Of a stretch of DNA of 43,810 nt, positions 16,722 to 26,500 are shown one piece after another. A model generated the notes under the pieces. The model had not been told where the DNA came from. It worked only from the letters and a program-made list of their open reading frames with translations, and searched no databases. The first letter of the stretch is position 1; each line of letters begins with the position of its first letter. The position numbers and the translations under genes are program-made. Source of the DNA: Pseudomonadota bacterium (lineage in GTDB: Bacteria; Pseudomonadota; Gammaproteobacteria; Burkholderiales; Burkholderiaceae_C); assembly GCA_031119395.1 (NCBI GenBank), contig JAVHYA010000038.1, positions 1 to 43,810 of the forward strand, written 5' to 3'.

Positions 16722-18056
16722 TCATCGGTCCGGCTTGCCGGGCGGTGTGTGGGGATGGGCGGCGCTGCTGGCGTTGAAGTCCCGGATCATTCGCAGGATC
16801 GGGCCCATGACCCAGGTGTTGAAGACCAGCACGTCGGTCTCCTCCTTGGGATCGCGCGTCACGTTGAAGAGGTAGGGCGATTCGAGCTTGCCCTGGCCAT
16901 GGTTGACCTCGGGCTCCCAGTAGAAGTGCAGCTTCCAGTCGCGCCACTTGGCCGCGCGAAGCTCCTGCTTGATGTAGAAGAGAAAGCCCTCGCGGGCCGA
17001 CTTCTCCGATTCGCCGAACAGGAAGGCGCGCTGGTCCACGCCGTCGATGGGCCGGTCCTGCGGCACCTCGGCGCCGCCGATGCGGCACAGCGTGGTGAAC
17101 AGGTCGGTCACGTGCACGATCTCGTTGCTGACGCGGCCGGGCGCGATGCGCCCCGGCCAGCGGGCGATGAAGGGCACGCGCAGGCTGCCTTCCATCGCCG
17201 TGTGGTAGGTGCCTCGCCAGGGGCCGGCCGTGCCGCGGTAGGGCGCCCGGAACTCCGGGCCGTTGTCGCTGCAGAAGATGAAGAGCGTGTCGTCGGCGAT
17301 GCCCAGGCGCTGCACCTCGTCGATCACCTGGCCCACGCGGTGGTCCATCTCCGCCATCGAGTCGGCGAAATCGCCGTTGCCGGTGCGGCCGGCGAAATCG
17401 TCGTGCGGCAGCGTCGGGAAGTGCAGGTGCACCAGCGGCAGGTACAGGAAGAACTTGCGCCCGGCCGCGGCATGGCGGGCCATGAAGCGGCAGGAGCGGT
17501 CCACCAGTTCGGCGTCGATGCCGCGTCGCGATTGCAGGTCGTACACCTTCACCGCCTGCGAGGGCTCGCCGGCCCGGCCTTGCATGATGTGCGGCAGGTC
17601 GACCACGGTGGGGTCGAAGCCCACGGACGACGTGAACTGGCTCTCGTCCGTGGTCCGCGGGATCCCGTACCACTCGTCGAAGCCGCGGTCGGACGGGTAG
17701 CGCCCCTCGACGTCGCCCAGGTGCCACTTGCCGAAATGCGCCGTGGCGTAGCCCGCCGCCGAGAGCGCCTGCGCCAGCGTGATCTCCCAGCGTGTCAGGC
17801 CCTGCGGCAGGCCCGGCGGCACCGACTGCAGGCAGCCGGTGCGGATGGGGTGGCGCCCCGACATCAGGGCCGAGCGCGTGGGCACGCAGTCGCTCTCGAC
17901 GTTGAAGTTCTGCAGCAGCAGCCCGTCGCGCGCCAGCTGGTCGATGCGGGGCGTGGGCGCGCCGCGCAGCGCGCCGCCGCCGTAGCAGCCCAGTTCGCCC
18001 CAGCCGAGGTTGTCGGCGACGATGAGCACGATGTTGGGAGCGGCAGGAGCGGTCAT
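16722..18056 (-). CDS. type I (formylglycine) sulfatase, arylsulfatase-like
   Basis: The protein has 444 residues. The sulfatase signature CVPTRSALMSGRHP starts at Cys57, which is converted to formylglycine by a maturation enzyme encoded elsewhere. Metal ligands include Asp15-Asn16 (VADNLGWG) and SDNGPE; HFGKWHLG and PLVHLHFP are the usual Lys/His regions. No signal peptide is visible after the ATG at 18056, so the enzyme looks cytoplasmic. It would hydrolyse a sulfate ester, substrate unknown. It is divergent from a LysR gene by 91 bases and followed by a Bug receptor whose upstream ATG overlaps its stop: a compact sulfate-ester utilisation unit. Confidence 0.9.
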   Translation of the reverse strand: MTAPAAPNIVLIVADNLGWGELGCYGGGALRGAPTPRIDQLARDGLLLQNFNVESDCVPTRSALMSGRHPIRTGCLQSVPPGLPQGLTRWEITLAQALSAAGYATAHFGKWHLGDVEGRYPSDRGFDEWYGIPRTTDESQFTSSVGFDPTVVDLPHIMQGRAGEPSQAVKVYDLQSRRGIDAELVDRSCRFMARHAAAGRKFFLYLPLVHLHFPTLPHDDFAGRTGNGDFADSMAEMDHRVGQVIDEVQRLGIADDTLFIFCSDNGPEFRAPYRGTAGPWRGTYHTAMEGSLRVPFIARWPGRIAPGRVSNEIVHVTDLFTTLCRIGGAEVPQDRPIDGVDQRAFLFGESEKSAREGFLFYIKQELRAAKWRDWKLHFYWEPEVNHGQGKLESPYLFNVTRDPKEETDVLVFNTWVMGPILRMIRDFNASSAAHPHTPPGKPDR

Positions 18057-18135
18057 TGGAGGGCGATGCAACGTGGGAGCCCCCAATCTAAGTCCGTACG
18101 CCGCCTCGACCTATTCCCGGATGGCGTGGTGTCCA

Positions 18136-18141
18136 TAAACT
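18136..18141 (+). promoter_or_regulatory. -10 element placed for a leaderless LysR transcript
   Basis: TAAACT ends six bases before the ATG at 18148, and no Shine-Dalgarno run is present (the bases between are GTGGGA). The expected transcription start coincides with the start codon. Confidence 0.35.
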
Positions 18142-18147
18142 GTGGGA

Positions 18148-19065
18148 ATGTCCCTCGCGATCCACGACATCGAATACTTCCTGGCGGTGGCCCAGGCCGG
18201 CAGGCTCTCGGGCGCGGCCGAGGCGCTCGGCGTCACCCAGCCGGCCCTGAGCAAGGCCGTCAAGCGGGTGGAGGGCGAGTTCGGCCTGCAACTCTTCGAG
18301 CGCCGGGCGCGGGGCGTGGTGCTGACGGCGGCCGGCATCCGGGTGGCGCAGCAGATGCGCCGCCTGCAGGCCGACTATGCCGACGTGGTGCTGCTCGCCA
18401 ACGAAATGCGCGCCCAGCGCTCGGGACTGCTGCGCGTGGGCGTGACGGACACGAGCAGCCGCAACCGCATGATCGCGGTGCTCGCCAGGCTGCTCAAGCA
18501 GCGCCCCGGCCTTCGCGTGCGCATCGGCGTGGACCGCTCGGAGGCGCTGGCGGAGCAGGTGCGCGAGGGCACGCTCGACCTCGCCCTGGTGCCGGCCTAC
18601 GAGGGCCGCCCGCTGGATGCCGAGCGCATCAAGATCGACAACGATCCGCTGCTGCCCCTGGCCCGCGCCGGCCATCCGCTGGCGACGCGCTCGCGCCTGG
18701 CCATGAAGGACCTGGCGCCCTACGGCTGGATGATCGGGCCCGAGCATTCCGGCGCCTACGGTGCGCTCGCGGCGGTGTTCGCGAAGCACCAGCTCGCCGC
18801 ACCCACCATCGTGGTGGAGGTGCCCTACTCGTCGGAAATGAACCTGTCGCTGCTGGCGGCCACCGACCTGCTCACCCTGGCGCCGCGCTCGCTGGTGCGG
18901 CAACTGGCCGGCGACAGCTTGGTGGTGCTGCCCGTCGCCGCACTTCGCATTCCGCGCGCCGTGGTGCTGCTGTCGCGGCAGGGCGCGGCGCCGACGCCGC
19001 TGATGCAGGCGGTCATCGACGCCCTGCTGGCGCGCCCCGGTGCGCCCGGAAGAAGCGGCCGCTGA
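18148..19065 (+). CDS. LysR-family regulator of the sulfatase operon
   Basis: The protein has 305 residues. The N-terminal helix-turn-helix reads IEYFLAVAQAGRLSGAAEAL, then TQPALSKAVKRVEGEFGLQL and LTAAG (residues about 8-65). The effector-binding domain (about 90-295) begins LLRVGVTDTSSRN. The ATG at 18148 was preferred to the GTG at 18142 because it puts the helix-turn-helix at the standard distance. It is divergent from the arylsulfatase-Bug operon by 91 bases, the classical arrangement for a LysR regulator and its target. The inducer is probably the sulfated compound or its product (inference). Confidence 0.9.
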   Translation: MSLAIHDIEYFLAVAQAGRLSGAAEALGVTQPALSKAVKRVEGEFGLQLFERRARGVVLTAAGIRVAQQMRRLQADYADVVLLANEMRAQRSGLLRVGVTDTSSRNRMIAVLARLLKQRPGLRVRIGVDRSEALAEQVREGTLDLALVPAYEGRPLDAERIKIDNDPLLPLARAGHPLATRSRLAMKDLAPYGWMIGPEHSGAYGALAAVFAKHQLAAPTIVVEVPYSSEMNLSLLAATDLLTLAPRSLVRQLAGDSLVVLPVAALRIPRAVVLLSRQGAAPTPLMQAVIDALLARPGAPGRSGR

Positions 19066-19084
19066 GGCAGGCGTACCGCCTCAG
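19062..19084. terminator. bidirectional hairpin containing both stop codons
   Basis: CTGAGGC (19062-19068) and GCCTCAG (19078-19084) form a perfect 7-bp stem with a nine-base loop. The LysR TGA and the facing gene's TGA lie within the arms. No T-run follows. Confidence 0.5.
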
Positions 19085-19347
19085 AGCAGCTTCCACTTCA
19101 GCAGCAGCGCCGCCGCGGCCGGCACGCCGAAGAGCAGCAGCAGCACGGGCAGTTCCTCGGCGGCGCTGTAGCCGGCCTTGCTCACGCCCACCCACATGTT
19201 GAAACCGGTGATGCCCAGCCACACGACCAGGAACAGGCCGATGGCCCATGCGGCGGCGGCGGGGAAGTTCTCGGAGAAGAGGCGCGCCCAGATGACGAAG
19301 GCGGCGAGCATCAGGAAGCCGGAGCCGAGGAAAAGGGCGGTGCGCAT
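19081..19347 (-). CDS. small hypothetical membrane protein
   Basis: The protein has 88 residues and three hydrophobic segments (about 4-22, 32-52 and 67-84), ending in a short Lys-containing tail. No known motif is seen. The ATG at 19347 follows AAAGGAC at good spacing, supporting a real gene. It is convergent with the LysR gene through a shared hairpin. Function unknown. Confidence 0.7.
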   Translation of the reverse strand: MRTALFLGSGFLMLAAFVIWARLFSENFPAAAAWAIGLFLVVWLGITGFNMWVGVSKAGYSAAEELPVLLLLFGVPAAAALLLKWKLL

Positions 19348-19714
19348 GGCGGGTCCTTTCGGTCGATGGGGAGGACGACAGCCTTGGGCCGAAGGCCGCC
19401 GCGTCAGCTCAGCATGCCCGAATGCGGCATCGCCAACCCGGACGGACAGGCGCACGCCGCTGAGCTTGCACACGAACTGTAGCGAGGTGACACGGACTCT
19501 CCGGTCCGTCGGCGCGGCGCGAGCTTGTTAGGCAAGAACTATGCAAGCCTTTCGCTCGATCGTCGTGGTCTCTCCGGTTGACGCCAAATCGAACTCAAGA
19601 ATACTATTGGTTCAACCATAGACACGCGATGCGCGAGGAATGGTTCTCGCGCCGAGCAAGCAGCCCCGCGAGCCGACAGCAGTTCGATCGCACCCAAGAA
19701 CGAGGAGACATCCC
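19348..19714. other. intergenic region before the Bug/CoA-transferase operon
   Basis: These 367 bases are less GC-rich than most of the window. They hold a small imperfect hairpin (ACGGAC...GTCCGT, 19492-19509), the promoter and palindrome listed at 19578-19618, and GAGGAGA before the receptor ATG. No gene is seen: an upstream extension of the receptor frame to 19640 lacks a start signal. Confidence 0.6.
19578..19618 (+). promoter_or_regulatory. sigma-70 promoter with palindromic operator
   Basis: TTGACG (19578-19583), an 18-base spacer and TACTAT (19602-19607) form the most canonical promoter in the window. Directly after it comes TGGTT-C-AACCA (19608-19618), a perfect 5+5 palindrome covering the expected transcription start. 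This is the position of a repressor site, and its TGGT...ACCA form resembles GntR/FadR-type operators. No GntR gene lies next to it, so the regulator would be encoded elsewhere. Confidence 0.6.
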
Positions 19715-20683
19715 ATGCACCGATTGACCGCGCGGGCATTTCAAGCCGCACTGCTGTGCAGCATCGGCGCCGCTGCCTGGGCCCAGGAGTGGCCTCAACG
19801 TCCTATCCGCATCGTCGCTCCCTTCGCGCCGGGCGGAGTCACCGACATGGTGGCGCGTGCCGCTGCGGCCAGCATGAGCATCGGTCTGGGCCAGCCCGTC
19901 ATCGTGGAAAACAAACCCGGTGCGCAAGGTGTCGTGGGCACTTCCTTGGTGAAGAACGCGGCACCGGACGGCTACACGATCGTGCTGATGTCATCGTCGG
20001 TCGGGTGCGTCAACCCGGCCATGCGCAAGAGCGTGCCATTCGATATCACCAAGGACTTTGCCCCGATCGGCATGATCGGGGCGGCACCGATGGCGATGGT
20101 GGTGTCCGCGAACGCCACCACCATCACGCTGGACCAGTTCATCGCGCACGCCAAGGCCAACCCGGACAAGGTGAGCTATTCGAGCCCGGGGATCGGCGGG
20201 TCCGCGCACCTGTACGGCGCGGTGATGAATGCCACCCAGGGCTTGAACATGCAGTTGGTGCCCTACCAGGGCGGTGCGCCGGCGCTGCAAGCGGTTCTGG
20301 CCGGCGAGACGCAGATGACCTTCGCCGACCTGGGATCGGCAAGCGGGCAACTGCAGGCAGGAAAGCTGAGAGCCCTGGCTGTCTCCGGCGACGCACGCTG
20401 GCCCGCACTGGCGAACGTCCCGACCTTCGCCGAAGCCGGTTACCCCATCAACCTCGTTGGGTGGGTCGGCCTGATGGCGCCGTCGGGTACGCCGCCCGCA
20501 GTGGTCCGTCGCTTGAATGCCGAGCTGCGCCGGTTCGTCGATGCAGACGACAGCCGCGGGACGCTGCTGACTGCGGGGGTGGCCGCCCGGTCGGGCTCGG
20601 CAGAGCAGATGGCGTCCGCCGTTCGCGAGACCTGCCCCGCCTGGGCGGACGCGGTCCGGAAGGCCAACATCCAGCCCGAGTAG
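19715..20683 (+). CDS. Bug-family (TctC-like) extracytoplasmic solute receptor
   Basis: The protein has 322 residues. The signal peptide runs to about residue 23 (IGAAAWAQ), followed by the family opening WPQRPIRIVAPFAPGGVTD. Further marks are VIVENKPGAQGVVGTSLV, DGYTIVLMSSS, SYSSPGIGGSAHLYG and PYQGGAPALQAVLAGETQ. The ATG at 19715 has GAGGAGA nine bases upstream and a strong promoter behind it. It is the first gene of an operon with the CoA-transferase 77 bases downstream. The bound acid is therefore probably activated to a CoA ester by that enzyme (inference). No TctA/TctB membrane genes are adjacent. Codon use is noticeably less G/C-restricted than in the flanking genes. Confidence 0.92.
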   Translation: MHRLTARAFQAALLCSIGAAAWAQEWPQRPIRIVAPFAPGGVTDMVARAAAASMSIGLGQPVIVENKPGAQGVVGTSLVKNAAPDGYTIVLMSSSVGCVNPAMRKSVPFDITKDFAPIGMIGAAPMAMVVSANATTITLDQFIAHAKANPDKVSYSSPGIGGSAHLYGAVMNATQGLNMQLVPYQGGAPALQAVLAGETQMTFADLGSASGQLQAGKLRALAVSGDARWPALANVPTFAEAGYPINLVGWVGLMAPSGTPPAVVRRLNAELRRFVDADDSRGTLLTAGVAARSGSAEQMASAVRETCPAWADAVRKANIQPE

Positions 20684-20760
20684 GCCCCAGGGGGAAGCAG
20701 ACGCCGCCGCAACCGACTCGAGTGCGCGGCCACTGGCTCAATCACAACAGGAGATTTGGC

Positions 20761-23214
20761 ATGGATTCGGAGAAAGCTGCTCCAGCCCGGGGCGCATTGC
20801 ACGGATTGCGCGTGGTCGATTTTGGCCAGTACCTGTCGGCGCCGATGGTGGGAATGTTCCTGGCCGACAACGGGGCCGATGTGATTCGCATCGATCCGCC
20901 AGGCGGGGCGCGGTGGCAACATGCAGCGAATGCCGCATTGCATCGCGGCAAGCGGTCGATCGCGGTCGACCTCAAAACGCAAGCGGGTGTCGAGCAGGCC
21001 CGGCAACTCATTGCAAGCGCCGATGTGGTGCTGGAAAACTTTCGTCCCGGCGTCCTGGATCGCCTGGGCTTGCGCGCGGCTGACATGCTGCAGGCCAATT
21101 CCCGGTTGATCTGGTGCTCGATGCCGGGCTTTGCGGCCGACGACCCGCGGGCCCATCTGCCCGCCTGGGAAGGCGTGGTGTGTGCCGCCGCGGGTCTGTA
21201 TCCGCGCCACAATTTTGCCCAGGGCGATCCCGTCTTCACTGCGCTGCCGCTGGCATCCAACTTCGGGGCATTCGTCGCGGCCCATCGCGTCGCCGCAGCC
21301 CTGCTGGCACGACTCAAGACAGGGCAAGGCCAGCATCTCGAGGTGTCGCTGTTCGAAGCCTGCTTCCAGGCGATCGGCCTGTACGCCGAGATGCCGACAT
21401 CGCGCGACCTCTCCAAGACCCTGCTCAACCGCGTGCGCCCGATCCTGCGCATGCGGCAGGCTGCGGATGGCACCTACCTCTACTTCGACTCGCCGCTGCG
21501 TGGTCTGCAGGCGTTCCTGGACCGTTTCCTGCCCGGCCGACGTCTACAGGAGATGGACGAACGCGCCGTCATGGAAACAGCCGATCTGCTCGACGCGCTC
21601 ATTCGCGAAAAGCCCGGTGCCGAATGGGAACGCATTTGCCAAGAGGAAATCCGGGGTGCCTTCGGCTTGGTGCAAACGCTGCGCGCCTGGCTGCGGGACC
21701 GCCACGCGCTGGACAGCCAGACCATCGTCGAAGTGGACGATCCCATCCTGGGGCGCACCCGGCAGGCGGGCTTTCCCGTGCTGCTGTCGCGCAGCAAGCC
21801 GGCGGTTGGCTGGGCACGCGGCGCCCGCGATCCGCGCTCGGGCGAGCACGTCGAATGGCTGCGCGAGCCGTGGCGGGACGAGCATCGATTGCCCGAAGGT
21901 GGTCTTCCACTGGAAGGCATTCGCGTGTTGGATTGCTCCACGCTGCTGGCCGGCCCGACGACGGCTCGCATCCTGGCGCAGTACGGTGCGGAGGTGATCA
22001 AGGTCGACCGTGCGGGCATCGCCACCGACGATGTGGACCCGCTCTCGGACGACGAGTTCGCGTTCATCGGGACACGCACCGTCAATGCCGGCAAGCGCAT
22101 GGTGTTTCTCGACCTCAAGCAGCCGGATGGCCAAGCGGTTCTGCGGGAGGTGGTTCGCCGCTCGGACATCGTGCACCACAACTTCACCCCATCGGCAGCC
22201 AGGCGCCTGGGTGTCTCCGGCGAGCAGTTGCGGCAATTGAATCCTGCGGTGATCGTCTCGACGATGTCCTTGCATTCGCACGGTGGCTTTCGTGCCGAGT
22301 ACCGGGGCCATGACATGCTGGGCCAGATGATCACCGGCATGGGGCATCGCGCTGGCGGCGATGGCCCGCCGCAGGTGGTCGCGACCGTGCTGAACGACAA
22401 CGCCGCAGGCCATTTGAATGCCTTCGGCCTGATGTTGGCGCTCATCCACCGCAAGCGCACCGGCGAAGGCCAAGACGTCAATTCCTCGCTGTCGCGGACC
22501 GCCACCTTGCATCAGCTTCCCTACATGGTCGGCTTCGCCGGCCGTGCCTGGGACGAGCCGAGAGGTCCCGAAGCATGCGGCTGGAATGCGCTGGACCGCC
22601 TGTATCGGGCGAGCGATGGCTGGTTCTATCTCGCAGCCAGCCAGGGCAATGCGCCGCAGCGGCTGCGTCAAGCGAACGTGCTGCAAGGGATCGAAGCCAT
22701 CGCCGACATGGATCTGGAGTCCTGGCTCGAATCCAGGTTTGCCACCATGACCGTGACCGAGTGCGTGACGGCGCTCGCTGCGAGCGGCATCGGGGCCCAG
22801 CGGCATCTGAGCCTCGCCGACCTTGCGGCGGACCCCTACGTGGCCGAGCATGGCTATCTTGCCGTGGTCGAGCACCCGGGGATCGGGCGCGCGCTGGGCG
22901 TCGGTCTTCTGACGTATGGCAGTCCCGTGGGTACCCCACCGCAGGTGCTGGCTGCACGCAGGCCCGGCTTGGACACGCAGGAGGTCCTCGCTGAATACGG
23001 CCAGGCTGATCGCCTTGATGAACTCCTGCGGCGCAAGATCGTGGCGACCGCAGACGCAGCGATCGTCAGCACGCCGGCTGCGGAAGGGTTCTGGGCAAGA
23101 GCGCTGCAGCAGAAGCCCGGCGGGATGGCCGGGCTGATCCCCAGCGAGGAACTGGTCGAGCGGATCCGGAACACCGCACCGATGGCCTCAGGCAACCTTC
23201 GCCGAGGCGGCTGA
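20761..23214 (+). CDS. fused double-domain CaiB/BaiF (class III) CoA-transferase
   Basis: The protein has 817 residues, two family III CoA-transferase units in tandem (about 14-380 and 385-800). Each begins with the family's Rossmann-like motif (LHGLRVVDFGQYLSAPMVG; LEGIRVLDCSTLLAGPTTA) and has the following V-I-x-I-D/V-I-K-V-D strand. The catalytic Asp that forms the acyl-CoA anhydride in formyl-CoA transferase aligns with Glu199 in the first unit (EVSLFEA) and Arg579 in the second (NSSLSRTA), so neither half has it. Fused relatives with one inactive half are known (DddD). The enzyme may use Glu199 or act as a CoA-linked lyase or hydratase-like protein. AGGAGA precedes the ATG. It is in an operon with the Bug receptor. 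Codon use differs from the neighbours, consistent with transfer. Confidence 0.88.
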   Translation: MDSEKAAPARGALHGLRVVDFGQYLSAPMVGMFLADNGADVIRIDPPGGARWQHAANAALHRGKRSIAVDLKTQAGVEQARQLIASADVVLENFRPGVLDRLGLRAADMLQANSRLIWCSMPGFAADDPRAHLPAWEGVVCAAAGLYPRHNFAQGDPVFTALPLASNFGAFVAAHRVAAALLARLKTGQGQHLEVSLFEACFQAIGLYAEMPTSRDLSKTLLNRVRPILRMRQAADGTYLYFDSPLRGLQAFLDRFLPGRRLQEMDERAVMETADLLDALIREKPGAEWERICQEEIRGAFGLVQTLRAWLRDRHALDSQTIVEVDDPILGRTRQAGFPVLLSRSKPAVGWARGARDPRSGEHVEWLREPWRDEHRLPEGGLPLEGIRVLDCSTLLAGPTTARILAQYGAEVIKVDRAGIATDDVDPLSDDEFAFIGTRTVNAGKRMVFLDLKQPDGQAVLREVVRRSDIVHHNFTPSAARRLGVSGEQLRQLNPAVIVSTMSLHSHGGFRAEYRGHDMLGQMITGMGHRAGGDGPPQVVATVLNDNAAGHLNAFGLMLALIHRKRTGEGQDVNSSLSRTATLHQLPYMVGFAGRAWDEPRGPEACGWNALDRLYRASDGWFYLAASQGNAPQRLRQANVLQGIEAIADMDLESWLESRFATMTVTECVTALAASGIGAQRHLSLADLAADPYVAEHGYLAVVEHPGIGRALGVGLLTYGSPVGTPPQVLAARRPGLDTQEVLAEYGQADRLDELLRRKIVATADAAIVSTPAAEGFWARALQQKPGGMAGLIPSEELVERIRNTAPMASGNLRRGG

Positions 23215-23553
23215 GGCGCGACGGGCCGGGCTCGCGCGACGGCTCGCCGGCATCCTGAGCCGGACGACGCGTCGCACCTGAACCGAGGAGCGCGCCGCCG
23301 CGTCTCTTCTGGGCAGCATGCCCTTGCCTTGGTCGGACAGGCCATCCGGGTGCGATGCCCACCTGCTCGGACCCCTTCCACCGCCCGCCGTGCGCCTTCC
23401 GCGGCCTTGGGAGCATTGCCGCTGCGTCATGATGCAACAGGCTTCGTCCGGCTAGGCCCCACCGCCAGGGCGCGGAGGCCGGTCTCGGATGCGATCACGC
23501 AGCGGCACCCGGACTGCATCCATTCAGAGCCGGATCGGTCAAGCGGCGTCCCA
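23215..23553. other. intergenic region between the convergent CoA-transferase and macroglobulin genes
   Basis: These 339 bases have no convincing gene, repeat, promoter or terminator. Open frames on both strands are low-complexity by-products of GC content without ribosome sites. It is one of only three convergent junctions in the window without a hairpin spanning both stop codons. It may be the edge of an inserted segment. Confidence 0.5.
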
Positions 23554-26500
23554 TCATTTCGCCGCCTCCACCTTCATCCGCGCATTCGGCACCTCGCCGA
23601 ACATCTCCGGCGCATACATCGCCTCCACCCGGCTGGGCGGCAGCGCGAAGTCGCCGACGTTGTTCAGGCGCACCGTGTACTCCATCTTCACCGTGCCCTT
23701 GGGCAGGTACTCGTAGTAGCTGCGGAAGGACTCGAAGCTGCGCTCCTCGAAGGCCGGCCAGCCGGCGCCGCTGGACTTCTTCTCGCCCTGCGTGGCGATC
23801 TGCGAATCGCGGCCCAGGCCGCTGCCCAGGATGGTGGCGCCGCCGGGGATGGGGTCGGTGATGGCGACCCAGGTCATGTCGGCGCTGGCGTTGACCTCCA
23901 GCGTGACGCGCAGCACGTCCCCGCGCGTGTACTTGCCGCTCGCGGCCTGTTCCACCGGGGTGATGGTCTTCTTGATCGCGTAGCCGGCGGCGAAGGGGGC
24001 CTTGAGCTGCACGGCGGCCAGGGACTGCAGCGTGAGCCAGGGCTTGCCGGTGCCCTGCTGCGTGACGAGCAGCGTGTCGCGCACCGGCGGATTGGGCCAG
24101 GGCAGGAACATGCTGTTGTTGCGCAGGTTGCCCGGTGAGGCCGGGGCACCGAAGAAGGTGGTCTGGTTGGGCGCGCCCTGCGGGTCGGTCGCCTTGATGC
24201 GTTCGACCTTGCTCCAGTCGACCTGCGCCTTGGCCGTGCCGATGGTGGCTGCGGTGATGCCGGTCACCGGCGTGCTCTCGAAGGCCTTGCTGAACTTGTC
24301 CAGCGCCAGGCCGCCCCAGAGGTTGGCCGTGGTGGTGTGCCACGCGCCGTTCTGCTGCCGGCCGATGAAGCCGTTGGCGAGCTTGCCGATGTCGTCCTTC
24401 CAGGCCGGGTCGTCCATCACCGCGAGCAGCAGGCGCGCGGTGTTGACGTCGCCGTTGGTCATCAGCCACCACCAGTAGTCGTCCCGCTCGGTGCTGAAGA
24501 TCAGCTTGGTGCCCTGGTACGACAGGCGCGCCTTGAGCACGTTGCCGGCTTCGTCCATGCGCTGCTCGCGCTGCGGCACGTCCTTCACCCGCTTGAGGAT
24601 GTTGTACCAGTCGATCACGGCGCTGGTGGGCCACTGGTTGGGCGCGATCGTGATGCTGGTCGTCATCGCGCCGGTGGCCTTGCCGTAGCGCGACAGGGCC
24701 TCCAGGGCGGCGAGCTTGCGCACGTCCAGGTCCTTGCGCGGGCTCCAGAACTCGCGCTGGATGCGGCCTTCGACGAAAGCGATCAGGCCGGCCTCCATCG
24801 GCGCGCGCACCTCGTCGGGCAGGGCGAAGGCGGGGTTCAGCGCCGCCGCCTCGTTCGTCGCCGCCAGCAGGTAGCTGGTGAGGATGTCGCTGCCCCGGTT
24901 GGCTTCGCCGTCGCGCGGCGGGAAGTAGTTGGCCAGGCCGTCGCTGTCGAGGTAGCTCGGGATCTGCGTGGCCACGCCCTGCCACATCTTGCCGTCGCGA
25001 AGGCCCACGGCCTTGCTGGTCTTCTGCTCCAGGCAGATGAAGGGGTAGTTGGCGAACCAGTCGCGCACCCCCGGCATGCCTTCGGCGAGCTTCGGCTGCA
25101 ACGCGAGCTTCAGGCCGCCGCGGCCGGGCAAGGCGTCGGCGGGTGGCGCGACGTCGAGCGTGAAGGGCCCGTCGATCTGCACCAGCGTGGCCTGCTGCAC
25201 GGTCAGCGGCACGGCGGGCACGATGCGCTGGCGCACCTTGAGTGCGTCGCGCGCACCGCCGATGGTGTCCTTGGCCTCGATCTCCCAGAGGATGGCTTCG
25301 GCGCGCGTCTGCGCGAGCTGCGCCGGCGCGGTCACGGTCCACGCCACCTCGCGCGCCTCGCCGGCGGGGATGTCCACCGTCTGCGGCTCCAGCGTGAGCA
25401 AAGTGGCGCGCGGGGTGGCCTCCACCTTCATCGCCTTCTGCGTCGTGTTGCGCAGCGTGATCTGGGCGCGGAACTGGTCCTCCTCGCGCACCAGCGGCGG
25501 CAGGCCGCTGATGATCTGCAGGTCCTGCGTCGACTGGATGGTGGTCTGGCCCGTGCCGAAGAGGCCCGTGCCCGCATCGGCCACCGCGACGATGCGGAAG
25601 GTGGTCAGTGCGTCGTTCAGCGGCACGGTCACCACGGCCTGGCCGTTGGCGTCGAGCACGACCTTCGGATTCCACAGCAGCAGGGTGTCGAGCAGTTCGC
25701 GCGTCTGGCCCTTGCCGCCGCCGCCGCCCGCGGGCACGGCCTTCTTGCCGTAGTGGCGCCGGCCCACGATCTCCATCTGCGCGGTGGAGGTGGACACGCC
25801 CCAGCTGCGCCGCTGCAGCATGGCCTCGAGCAGGTTCCAGCTGTCGTTGGGCATCAGCTCCAGCAGGGCCTGGTCGACGGCGGCGAGCGCCACCTCGGCC
25901 CCGGCGGCGGGCTTGCCGTCGGGCAGCTTGCCGGTGATGGTGACCTGCGCCTTGGTGCGCACGGTGTAGCTGGGCTTGTCGGCCGCCACCTTCACCTCGA
26001 TCTGGTGCGCCTGCGTACCGACACGGATCTCGGCCAGGCCGAAGCGGTAGGCCGGCTTGGACAGGTCGACCATGGCCGTGGGCGCGGTGTATTCCCGGCC
26101 CTCCACCCAGAAGGCCGTCCACCACTCGCGCGGCGCTTTCCAGCCCCAGGTGAAGAACGAATACCACGGCACGTCGCGCAGGCGGCCGCGCAGGGCCAGC
26201 ACGCTCACGTACACGTTCGGGCCCCACTCGGGCTTGACCTGCAGGCGGATGGTCGGGTCCTGGCCGTCGAGCTGCACCACCTGCGTGTCGATGATGCCCT
26301 CGCGCTCCACGGCGACCAGCGCAGTGGCGAAGCGGAAGGGGCTGCGCACCTGGAACTTGGCGACCTCGCCCGGCTGGTAGGCCTTCTTCTCGGGCAGCAC
26401 GTCGATGCGGTCATGGTCCTCGCCGCCGAACCACAGCTCGCCCTGCTTGGTGACCCACACGGTGCTCGCGGCCTTGCTGGCGCGGCCGTCCTTGTCGGTG

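Noticed and set aside
18057-18147. A LysR binding box (T-N11-A) between the sulfatase and its regulator
   Set aside because: Several weak matches exist and none stands out with dyad symmetry, so a site cannot be chosen.
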